A stretch of 53,061 bases of DNA from Parvimonas sp035282405 (lineage in GTDB: Bacteria; Bacillota; Clostridia; Tissierellales; Peptoniphilaceae): positions 1 through 53,061 of the forward strand of contig NZ_JAYKBP010000006.1 in the NCBI RefSeq assembly GCF_035282405.1, given 5' to 3'. A program made the translations under genes and the position numbers. The notes below the pieces were generated by a model that was not told where the DNA came from, ran no database searches, and saw nothing but the letters and a program-made list of their open reading frames with translations. Numbering within the stretch: position 1 is the first letter of the stretch; every line of letters begins with the position of its first letter. This document shows positions 41,654 to 48,610 of the stretch, piece by piece.

Positions 41654-42154
41654 TTAATAGAAAAATTTATTAGCTCTTAAAAGGTTAATTGTATTAAGTA
41701 TTCTTTGAATATTGCTTTTTGAAGAATTCAATTCAAAATAAAATGAAAAAGCAATATCTTCCTCTGAAGAGTTTTTAATTTTGTTTTTTATTGTTTCCTT
41801 TTCATCAAAAAATTCATTTTTAAAATCCAATAAAAAATTTTCTACACCATAGACATCATATTTTAAATTAAGAGATTCAAGACTACTAAAATTATATGAC
41901 AAGGCTTGTTCCTTTTTTAATTTTGAAGTTATGGCTATATTAAAAAATCCAATTTCAATATCACATAATCCATTCAAAGTTAGGACTTTTATCGGATAAG
42001 CTTCCCTAATCCAATTTCCATGTTCTATATGATAATGGTCATTATACCAACCAGAGTCTATAGGTAAATTTTGATTTTTTAGTGATGAAGCTAATACTTC
42101 TGCAATTTTTTCTATATTTGAATAAAAATTTTGTAAATCATTTAAAAATTCCAT
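41654..42154 (-). CDS. Hypothetical protein, no family recognised
   Basis: 166 aa from the ATG at 42154 (GTGGAG ribosome binding site). Soluble, acidic, rich in Asn, Ser and Lys; begins with a helix (MEFLNDLQNFYSNIEKIAEV) and has a central NGLCDIEIGFFNIAITSKLKK segment. No signal peptide or membrane segment. Same strand as the response regulator, 38 bp upstream of it, with no terminator visible between, so it might be cotranscribed with the two-component system. Confidence 0.6.
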   Translation of the reverse strand: MEFLNDLQNFYSNIEKIAEVLASSLKNQNLPIDSGWYNDHYHIEHGNWIREAYPIKVLTLNGLCDIEIGFFNIAITSKLKKEQALSYNFSSLESLNLKYDVYGVENFLLDFKNEFFDEKETIKNKIKNSSEEDIAFSFYFELNSSKSNIQRILNTINLLRANKFFY

Positions 42155-42263
42155 AAAACTCTCCACTTGAAAATTTAAAAAATAGTTTGTTTTTTATTAT
42201 TAACTAGATAAATTGAATCTAAAATAATTCTTTCAAATAAGTATAGCATAATTATTATTTTAG

Positions 42264-42713
42264 TTAAAGTAAAACAAATTTATAAATGCATTTATGAGTT
42301 TCATTGTCGTTTATTCTCATATCATTATCTTCGGGCAATTCAAAGATGCCTAAAAACTCTCCATTTAGGTATTCACATATCTTATTTGAAGCGTGGTTAT
42401 CGGGATTTGTAGTGATATACAAATATTCCATATCATGCTTTTTTGCAAGTTCAAAAAGGAGTTTACAGGCTTTTGCTGAATAGTGATAACCTCTATATTC
42501 TTCGTAAATTGTATATCCTATATTTCCACCATAATATAGACCTTCACTATGCCCAATTCTCAAATCACATTTTCCTAATTTTTGTCCTTTTAAGTTACAT
42601 ATATAAAAGCTATAGGCAGGAACCCAATTGATAGCTAAATTTCCAGCATAAGTTTTTTCTAAAACTAATTTTATTTCATCATTTTGTAAAAAAGAAGTAT
42701 CTAAAAATTCCAT
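42264..42713 (-). CDS. GNAT-family N-acetyltransferase
   Basis: 149 aa. GNAT core: NIGYTIYEEYRGYHYSAKACKLLFELAKKH (motif A with RGYHYS for R/QxxGxG/A) and YLYITTNPDNHASNKICEYLNGE (motif B-like). Resembles the RimJ/RimL-like group. Acceptor unknown. Strong GGAGGTGAG before the ATG. Isolated between a hypothetical gene and a mosaic element. Confidence 0.85.
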   Translation of the reverse strand: MEFLDTSFLQNDEIKLVLEKTYAGNLAINWVPAYSFYICNLKGQKLGKCDLRIGHSEGLYYGGNIGYTIYEEYRGYHYSAKACKLLFELAKKHDMEYLYITTNPDNHASNKICEYLNGEFLGIFELPEDNDMRINDNETHKCIYKFVLL

Positions 42714-42813
42714 AAACTCACCTCCAAATTGATTTATTACATTTTACCAAATTTTAAAGAAAAACTCTACTTGTTAAAATAAATATTTGATTTATGTTTA
42801 TGAGTTCAATTTT

Positions 42814-43038
42814 AATGTATCTACGATACATTTACTTTTGCTAAAGCAAAAGTATGAGATTTTCGCAGTCGATTGTACTCAAATTAAAGATTTGAACAAT
42901 CTTTGCGTCAGACCTACTTTTGTTTACTTGTAAACAAAAGTAGGTCTGACGGATAATTGTATCGTTAGATACAATTGCTCTGGAAATCTCACACTTATGC
43001 TTGTATATAAGCATAAGTGAATGTATCGTAGATACATT
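42814..43038. repeat. Mosaic palindromic element, two head-to-head copies (copy 8)
   Basis: Ends are inverted copies of AATGTATC-tac-GATACATT (42814 and 43020). Inside lie CTTTTGC-taaa-GCAAAAG, a TCAAAT/ATTTGA stem, a 44-bp perfect palindrome with 21-bp arms (42907-42927 and 42930-42950, centre TT) from GTCAGACC to GGTCTGAC, AATTGTATC-gtta-GATACAATT, and ATGCTTGTATATAAGCAT. The two halves are not identical, so this looks like two different copies joined tail to tail. Lies 36 bp past the pta terminator. The rest of 42714-43112 shows nothing more. Confidence 0.85.
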
Positions 43039-43073
43039 AAATAATTAAATCTTCAATACTCATTTCCCCACAA

Positions 43074-43102
43074 AAAAACAAAACCGACATGGTTTTGTTT
43101 TT
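43074..43102 (-). terminator. Terminator of the parAB-pta operon
   Basis: AAAACAAAACC (43075-43085) pairs with GGTTTTGTTTT (43091-43101), loop GACAT; T run on the minus strand. Starts 11 bases past the pta stop. Confidence 0.85.
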
Positions 43103-43112
43103 CAAAAATATA

Positions 43113-44084
43113 TTAAATACTTTGTGCAGCGGTAATTACTGCAAGTTTGTAAACATCTTCTTCATTACAACCTCTTGAAAGGTCTGAAATAGGTTTGTTA
43201 AGTCCTTGTAGGATTGGTCCTATTGCTTCAAAGCCACCAAGTCTTTGTGCAATTTTGTATCCGATATTTCCTGATTGTAAATCCGGGAAGATAAATACAT
43301 TTGCATGTCCGGCAACTTTTGAACCTTTTGCCTTTTGTTCCCCTACTGATGGAACTATTGCAGCGTCAAATTGTAATTCTCCGTCCAATGCTAAATCAGG
43401 TGCCAATTCTTTCGCCATTTGTGTAGCATCTGCAACTTTTTGAGAAAGTTCATGTTTTGCAGAGCCTTTTGTTGAGAAGCTAAGCATTGCCACTTTTGGA
43501 TCTATTCCGAATAATTCAGCAGTTTTAGCAGTTTCAACGGCAATTTCAGCTAATTCTTTTGCTTCTAAAGTGATATTGATAGCAATGTCTGCAAATACAT
43601 ATCTTTCGCCATTTTTTCCAAGCATTACCATTGCTCCACTTGTTCTTGAAACATTTGGTTTAGTCTTTACAATTTGTAGAGCAGGTCTTACTGTATCTCC
43701 TGTTGAGTGAACAGCACCACTAACCATTCCGTCAGCTTTTCCAACTTGTACCATCATTGTTCCATAGTAATTTACATCTTTTAAAAATGTTTCAGCTTCT
43801 TCTTTTGTGTTTTTGCCTTTTCTACGTTCAACAAATTTTTCAACTAATTCATCAAAATCTTCCGCTTTTAAAGGATCGATGATTTCAATATCATCGGCAC
43901 AAACATTTAATTCTCTTGCAGTTTTTTTGATTTCTTCAACATTTCCTAAAATTATTGGAGTTACTAAACCGTCTTTTTTTAATCTAACACAAGCTCCTAA
44001 AACTCTCTTATCTTCTCCTTCAGGAAATACAATTCTCTTATTCGTTCCTTTAATTTTTCCTGTTAATTCTTCAAAAATATTCAT
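43113..44084 (-). CDS. pta: Phosphate acetyltransferase
   Basis: 323 aa, normal length for the short Pta form. Converts acetyl-CoA and phosphate to acetyl phosphate, leading with acetate kinase to ATP in fermentation. Family motifs: FPEGEDKRVL near 20, ADGMVSGAVHSTGDTVRPALQ, VSRTSGAMVM, LSFSTKGSAKHE, and the C-terminal FPDLQSGNIGYKIAQRLGG plus GCNEEDVYKLAVITA. ackA is not adjacent. Last gene of a six-gene operon that starts with parA, an unusual setting for a fermentative enzyme. Confidence 0.96.
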   Translation of the reverse strand: MNIFEELTGKIKGTNKRIVFPEGEDKRVLGACVRLKKDGLVTPIILGNVEEIKKTARELNVCADDIEIIDPLKAEDFDELVEKFVERRKGKNTKEEAETFLKDVNYYGTMMVQVGKADGMVSGAVHSTGDTVRPALQIVKTKPNVSRTSGAMVMLGKNGERYVFADIAINITLEAKELAEIAVETAKTAELFGIDPKVAMLSFSTKGSAKHELSQKVADATQMAKELAPDLALDGELQFDAAIVPSVGEQKAKGSKVAGHANVFIFPDLQSGNIGYKIAQRLGGFEAIGPILQGLNKPISDLSRGCNEEDVYKLAVITAAQSI

Positions 44085-44093
44085 AATTACCCC

Positions 44094-44972
44094 CTACATT
44101 ATTAATTCTACTTTTTTATCATTTACTATAAATTCAACATCATCAACTCCGGACATATATTCTCCGTCAAAGTTAATCTCGACATTCTTTGAAATAACTT
44201 TGATTTTCTTTGCTTTGAAGCAAGAAGTTATATCCTCATTTACATGAGTTGCATTTACAATTGTCTTTATCTTTTTAATTATATCAAATTTTGATTTATA
44301 TCTAATAGCACAGATATCCAGAAGTCCATCTTGCATATCGGCATATGGCAAAATATTAATTTTTCCACCATATTTACTTCCAATACCTATGGCTATTAGA
44401 AAATAGTCATCCTCATATTCAACATCGTCAATAATTAATTTATATCTCTTTCTCTTGTGATGAAATAGAGCTAAAGCTATTGCTATTTTATAAGCAAATC
44501 CACTTTTAATGATTTTTTTTACTTTTACGGCATATTCATTAACTTCTGCATCAAAACCTACAGATGCAATGTTGAAAAATGACTTGTCTAAAAATGAGCC
44601 ATAATCAACAAGTATTGTACTTCCCCTTATAATTCTCTCCATACAAATTACAAAATTACAGGATTCATTTAGGCTGTTCATATAGTCATTTCCAGTACCT
44701 GCAGGAATTACACCAAGTTTTAAATTATTTTTTATAGCCACATTGCCAACTTCGTTGATAGTTCCATCTCCGCCAACTGCAATTAATTCATTAAAACCGT
44801 CTTTAACTGCATTTTCAGCAATTAAAATGGATTCACCCTCTTTTGTTGAACATTTAATTTCATAATCAAAATCTAAGTTCTTATCTTTAAGATAGTTTTC
44901 TATACCTTCTTTAAAGTCAAATTTTTTAAAACCTGATGCATTCGGATTTAAAATAAACATCAATTTTCTCAT
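44094..44972 (-). CDS. Diacylglycerol/lipid kinase family protein
   Basis: 292 aa. DgkB/YegS-like lipid kinase: MFILNPNASG at the start (nucleotide loop), IAVGGDGTINEV with the GGDGT active-site motif, PAGTGNDY, and the C-terminal ALLD-type acidic metal site region. Would phosphorylate diacylglycerol or a related lipid and recycle it for wall polymer synthesis. Start overlaps the DUF4446 stop (TAATGAG) and it ends 9 bp before pta. DgkB function is inferred; other YegS-type lipids are possible. Confidence 0.9.
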   Translation of the reverse strand: MRKLMFILNPNASGFKKFDFKEGIENYLKDKNLDFDYEIKCSTKEGESILIAENAVKDGFNELIAVGGDGTINEVGNVAIKNNLKLGVIPAGTGNDYMNSLNESCNFVICMERIIRGSTILVDYGSFLDKSFFNIASVGFDAEVNEYAVKVKKIIKSGFAYKIAIALALFHHKRKRYKLIIDDVEYEDDYFLIAIGIGSKYGGKINILPYADMQDGLLDICAIRYKSKFDIIKKIKTIVNATHVNEDITSCFKAKKIKVISKNVEINFDGEYMSGVDDVEFIVNDKKVELIM

Positions 44973-45469
44973 TATTTTTCTAATGCCATCCTTAATGCCT
45001 CAAATTCTTCTTTTGACAATTCTTGCTTTACAGAGCCTGATTTTACTTCTTTTGCATAAGTTATACAGCTTTCTCTACCATAAATAGTAGTTAGTAATAA
45101 ACCATCATTAAAACCATCTAATAATGCTATTGAATAAGACAGTTTATTTTTTAAATCGTGGAAAGCATCATATTTTACGAAACCAATTTTTTGAATAGGC
45201 ATGGCAAAATTATTCTTTGCTTTTTCCACTTCATAAGCAAGTTCTTGCACTTTCTTATCCATTTCAGAAATATCATTAGATTGAGCTTGAATTAATTCTC
45301 CCATATTCAAATCACCTCTACCCCTCAAAAGCATATCATATTTTCTCTTTTGAAAGCTAAGTTTTTTATTTATTTGACTGAATTGATAAGATATAAAAAT
45401 TAAGCCAAATAACACTATAATTAAAAATATTCCTGAATGTGAATTTAAAAATTCTATCATTGAAGTCAC
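44972..45469 (-). CDS. DUF4446 family protein
   Basis: 165 aa. One N-terminal membrane helix (GIFLIIVLFGLIFISY), a coiled part (about 30-85), then a conserved VKYDAFHDLKNKLSYSIALLDG module and a C-terminal acidic helix. DUF4446 proteins of Firmicutes commonly sit beside parB; function unknown. GTG at 45469 overlaps the stop of the preceding gene (TAGTG); ATG at 45460 is the alternative start. Confidence 0.88.
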   Translation of the reverse strand: MTSMIEFLNSHSGIFLIIVLFGLIFISYQFSQINKKLSFQKRKYDMLLRGRGDLNMGELIQAQSNDISEMDKKVQELAYEVEKAKNNFAMPIQKIGFVKYDAFHDLKNKLSYSIALLDGFNDGLLLTTIYGRESCITYAKEVKSGSVKQELSKEEFEALRMALEK

Positions 45470-46617
45470 TACTTTTTAATCCTTTCTATTATTATTTTTA
45501 AAGCATTTACACATTCTTCAACTTCTTTTATTGTATTAAAATATCCGAAGCTAAATCTTATCGCTCCAAGTTCATCAGTACCTAAGCTCTTATGAGCAAG
45601 AGGTGCACAATGAAAACCAGGTCTTGTATAAATGTCAAATTCATCACTTAATATATAGGAAACTTCCGAGCTATCCATATCCTTTACATTTAAACTTACA
45701 ACAGCACCTTGTCTATCATCTAAAGTTCCATATAGTATAATATCATCATTATCCTTTAGTAAATCTATAAAATGATTTTTCAAACTAATTTCATGATTTC
45801 TTATATTATCAATACATACTTCATTTATAAAGTCAATTCCTTTCCTTAAAGCAATTATTCCAACGCCGTTTGGAGTTCCACTCTCTAAACTGTCCGGATA
45901 TAAATCGGGTTGGTCGATGCTATGAGAATAACTTCCTGTTCCACCTTGCCTTAAAGGTTTTACTTTAATTCCTTCCTTTATATATAGAGCACCTGTTCCC
46001 ATTGGTCCAAAAAGAGCCTTATGACCTGGAAATGCAAGCAAGTCAATATTCATATCTTGAACATCAATATCCAAAACACCTATGGATTGAGCTGCATCTA
46101 CAAGATAAAGAATATTATTTTCCTTACAAAATTCTCCAATACTCTTTATATCTACAATAGTCCCAAATACATTAGACATATGAGTTGTAACAATTAGCTT
46201 TGTTTGAGGTGTTACTGCATCAAAAATCTTTTGTGGCTCTACATAACCTTGTTTATCTGCATATACAATGGATAAATCAATTATTCCGTCTTTTCTTAGT
46301 TGATTAAGTGGTCTTAGAACAGAATTATGCTCCATTGATGTTGTTATTACATGATTTCCTTTTTCTAGAACTCCCTTTATTGCTATATTTAAACTATCTG
46401 TAGCATTAAAAGTGAAAATTACATTAAGAGGTTCTGTTCCATTAATTAGTTTACAGATCTTTTCTCTCGTCTCATAAATTTCTAAATCCATTTTCATAGC
46501 AAGTTTATGGCCACTACGTCCGGGGTTTCCAGCATAACCTAAAGAACATTCCATTATCTTGTCAGTTACTATTTTAGGCTTAGGAAAAGTGGTAGCAGCA
46601 TTATCTACATAAATCAT
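45469..46617 (-). CDS. Class V aminotransferase, cysteine desulfurase family
   Basis: 382 aa, PLP-dependent fold type I. Starts MIYVDNAATTFPKP; binds PLP at Lys in FPGHKALFGPMG; the flexible loop with catalytic Cys reads RPGFHCAPLAHKSLGT. Matches the NifS-like subgroup of low-GC Gram-positives sometimes labelled am_tr_V_EF2568. Would mobilise sulfur from cysteine, or act on selenocysteine, for Fe-S or tRNA thiolation. No scaffold gene is adjacent. Part of the parA-parB operon, 4 bp downstream of parB. Confidence 0.88.
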   Translation of the reverse strand: MIYVDNAATTFPKPKIVTDKIMECSLGYAGNPGRSGHKLAMKMDLEIYETREKICKLINGTEPLNVIFTFNATDSLNIAIKGVLEKGNHVITTSMEHNSVLRPLNQLRKDGIIDLSIVYADKQGYVEPQKIFDAVTPQTKLIVTTHMSNVFGTIVDIKSIGEFCKENNILYLVDAAQSIGVLDIDVQDMNIDLLAFPGHKALFGPMGTGALYIKEGIKVKPLRQGGTGSYSHSIDQPDLYPDSLESGTPNGVGIIALRKGIDFINEVCIDNIRNHEISLKNHFIDLLKDNDDIILYGTLDDRQGAVVSLNVKDMDSSEVSYILSDEFDIYTRPGFHCAPLAHKSLGTDELGAIRFSFGYFNTIKEVEECVNALKIIIERIKK

Positions 46618-46621
46618 ATTA

Positions 46622-47452
46622 TTACTCCAAATTATATATATTCATTAAACTATCTATTATTCGTTGTAAATCTGCTTCGTTTAAATAGCTTATTTCTATT
46701 TGACCACCTTTTTTCTTTGAATGGATTTTAACTTTTGCATCCAAAACTTCTGTTAATCTTTCACAAATATCTTTTATAAAAATATCATCATTCTTATTTT
46801 TACTTTGCTTAGCCTTTTTCTCAACATCTCTAATATTAACCTCTTTAACAAGTAGTTTATCAAGATATTTTTTTCTTTCTTCTTCGGTTTCTAAAGAAAG
46901 TAAAGTTCTTCCTTGACTAGGACTTAATTCTCCACGAATTAAATATTCTTTAATATAATCTGATAGATTTAACAGTCTTAGATTATTTGCAATATAAGAT
47001 CTGCTCTTTCCAATTATATCTGAAAGCTCCTGTTGTGTAAGCTTATATTCTTCCATCAGAGTTTTTAAAGAAATAGCTTCTTCAATTGGATTTAAGTCCT
47101 CTCTTTGAATATTTTCTACCAAAGCAAGTTCTCTTGCTTTTCTATCTGTAACATTCTTTACTACTACAGGTACTTTTTCTAATCCTGCTAATTTAGATGC
47201 TCTAAATCTACGCTCACCAGCAATTATTTCGTATTTATCATCAACTTTTCTAACTACAATCGGCTGAATAACTCCGTCTGTCTTTATGGAATTAGCTAAT
47301 TCTTCCAAACTTGCATCGTCAAAGTTTTTTCTAGGCTGATCCTCCCTAGCAATTAACTTATCTAAGTCGACGGTTAATAAATTTTCATCAGTAATAAAGT
47401 CTTCTTCTCTTAAAAGAGAACCAAGACCTCTACCAAGACCTTTCTTTTTCAT
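46622..47452 (-). CDS. parB: Chromosome-partitioning protein ParB (Spo0J)
   Basis: 276 aa. N-terminal CTP-binding domain with PRKNFDDASLEELANSI and the GERRFRAS motif (GERR, CTP contact), central helix-turn-helix LTQQELSDIIGKSRSYIANNLRLL, then a C-terminal dimerization helix. Binds the parS sites (perfect copies at 48420 and 48462) and spreads by CTP-gated sliding. Its ATG shares one base with the parA stop (TAATG), so the pair is coupled. Only 830 bp from those sites. Confidence 0.95.
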   Translation of the reverse strand: MKKKGLGRGLGSLLREEDFITDENLLTVDLDKLIAREDQPRKNFDDASLEELANSIKTDGVIQPIVVRKVDDKYEIIAGERRFRASKLAGLEKVPVVVKNVTDRKARELALVENIQREDLNPIEEAISLKTLMEEYKLTQQELSDIIGKSRSYIANNLRLLNLSDYIKEYLIRGELSPSQGRTLLSLETEEERKKYLDKLLVKEVNIRDVEKKAKQSKNKNDDIFIKDICERLTEVLDAKVKIHSKKKGGQIEISYLNEADLQRIIDSLMNIYNLE

Positions 47453-48246
47453 TATTTTCTCCTATTCTTAATCAATTCTTTAGCTAAAGATAAATAAGCA
47501 ATAGCTCCTTTAGAATTTTTATCATAATATATTATACTCTCTCCAAAACTTGGTGCCTCAGCTAAACGAATATTTCGTGGAATAACTGTATCAAAAAGTT
47601 TGTCCTTAAAATAATTTTCTGTTTCAATTTTTACGTCTTCAGATAAATTATTTCTGGAATCATACATTGTAAGTAGAACACCTTCAACTTCAAGATCTGG
47701 ATTTAATCCTTTTCTTATTAGATTAACAGTATTCATCAGCTGACTCACACCCTCAAGAGCATAATATTCACATTGTATTGGAATTAGTACACTTTGTGAA
47801 GAAACTAATGCATTGATACTAAGAACTCCCAATGAAGGGGGGCAGTCAATTAGAATAAAATCGTAATTAGTTGGTATCTTCCCTATTTCACTTTGTAACA
47901 GGTATTCTTTTTTATCCACACTTAAAAGTTCGATTTCAAGACCGCAAAGGTCTGAATTAGCGGGAATTATATCAACATTTTTTGATTTTGTCTTTTGAAT
48001 TGTATCATTTATATCTTTTTCATGGGTTAAAACATCATAAATAGTTATATCGGTATCTTCAACCCCAAGACCAGAAGTAGAATTTCCTTGTGGATCTATA
48101 TCTATAACCAAAACTTTCTTTCTATTAAAACCCAAAGCTGACGCTAAATTTACAACTGTAGTTGTTTTTCCAACGCCACCCTTTTGATTAAACACTGAGA
48201 TTACTCTCATTTCTCTTTTCTTTCTAAAAACGTCAAAAATTTTCAT
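47452..48246 (-). CDS. parA: Chromosome-partitioning ATPase ParA (Soj)
   Basis: 264 aa. Deviant Walker A KGGVGKTT (about 21-28), DPQGNSTSGLG, and the IDCPPSLGVLS Walker B region: the Soj form. ATP-dependent nucleoid binding drives origin segregation with ParB and regulates DnaA. The first 12 residues (MKIFDVFRKKRE) are a basic extension; the ATG at 48246 follows AAGGAA, and an ATG at residue 13 is the alternative. Minus strand, opposite to the usual rightward orientation on this side of oriC. Confidence 0.93.
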   Translation of the reverse strand: MKIFDVFRKKREMRVISVFNQKGGVGKTTTVVNLASALGFNRKKVLVIDIDPQGNSTSGLGVEDTDITIYDVLTHEKDINDTIQKTKSKNVDIIPANSDLCGLEIELLSVDKKEYLLQSEIGKIPTNYDFILIDCPPSLGVLSINALVSSQSVLIPIQCEYYALEGVSQLMNTVNLIRKGLNPDLEVEGVLLTMYDSRNNLSEDVKIETENYFKDKLFDTVIPRNIRLAEAPSFGESIIYYDKNSKGAIAYLSLAKELIKNRRK

Positions 48247-48419
48247 ATTTATTTCCTTATTATTTGTGTTTTTTTCTTTTTTACCATAATTCCTTTCTAA
48301 TATGTATCTTAATACAACTATATTGTTTTATTACTATTTTTATCATCAAGTATAAAACTACTATTATTATATCATAATTTTAGATATAATATTTAAAATT
48401 ATAAAAAAAATTATAAAAA

Positions 48420-48435
48420 TGTTTCACGTGAAACA
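48420..48435. promoter_or_regulatory. parS site 1 (perfect 16-bp palindrome)
   Basis: TGTTTCACGTGAAACA at 48420-48435, the canonical ParB binding site, 173 bp upstream of parA. The open frame across this region is an effect of the palindromes, not a gene. Confidence 0.96.
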
Positions 48436-48461
48436 AAGAATTAAATAAAAAACAGTAAAAA

Positions 48462-48477
48462 TGTTTCACGTGAAACA
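48462..48477. promoter_or_regulatory. parS site 2 (perfect 16-bp palindrome)
   Basis: TGTTTCACGTGAAACA at 48462-48477, 42 bp from site 1 (about four helical turns). A CATGCGAAACAT half-site-like sequence follows at 48481-48492. About 60 bp remain to the NlpC/P60 promoter, so ParB spreading could cover it. Confidence 0.96.
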
Positions 48478-48513
48478 TATCATGCGAAACATAAATGAAC
48501 CTAAAAACATTTT

Positions 48514-48551
48514 TGTAACTTATTTGTAACCTTTTGTAATTTTTTTGTAAC
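48514..48551 (+). promoter_or_regulatory. Four phased TGTAAY boxes, predicted WalR (YycF) operator
   Basis: TGTAAC at 48514-48519, TGTAAC at 48525-48530, TGTAAT at 48535-48540 and TGTAAC at 48546-48551. The gaps are 5, 4 and 5 bp. Two of the three neighbouring pairs fit the WalR consensus TGTWAH-N5-TGTWAH exactly. The array ends 7 bp before the -35 of an NlpC/P60 wall hydrolase gene, a typical WalR target class. Confidence 0.65.
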
Positions 48552-48557
48552 TTTTTG

Positions 48558-48586
48558 TTGACTTTTTTCAATACTTGTTGTAAAAT
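48558..48586 (+). promoter_or_regulatory. Promoter of the SH3-NlpC/P60 gene
   Basis: TTGACT (48558-48563), 17-bp spacer, TAAAAT (48581-48586), with TAGGAGG just before the ATG. Directly follows the TGTAAY box array. The section 48247-48419 upstream of parA is AT-rich and shows nothing more I can name. Confidence 0.75.
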
Positions 48587-48610
48587 GTCCTTGTGAGTTA
48601 GGAGGTAATT

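Noticed and set aside
48380..48571. 63-residue minus-strand frame upstream of parA
   Set aside because: It covers both parS palindromes and the WalR-like boxes; low-complexity Phe/Lys peptide without a ribosome binding site.
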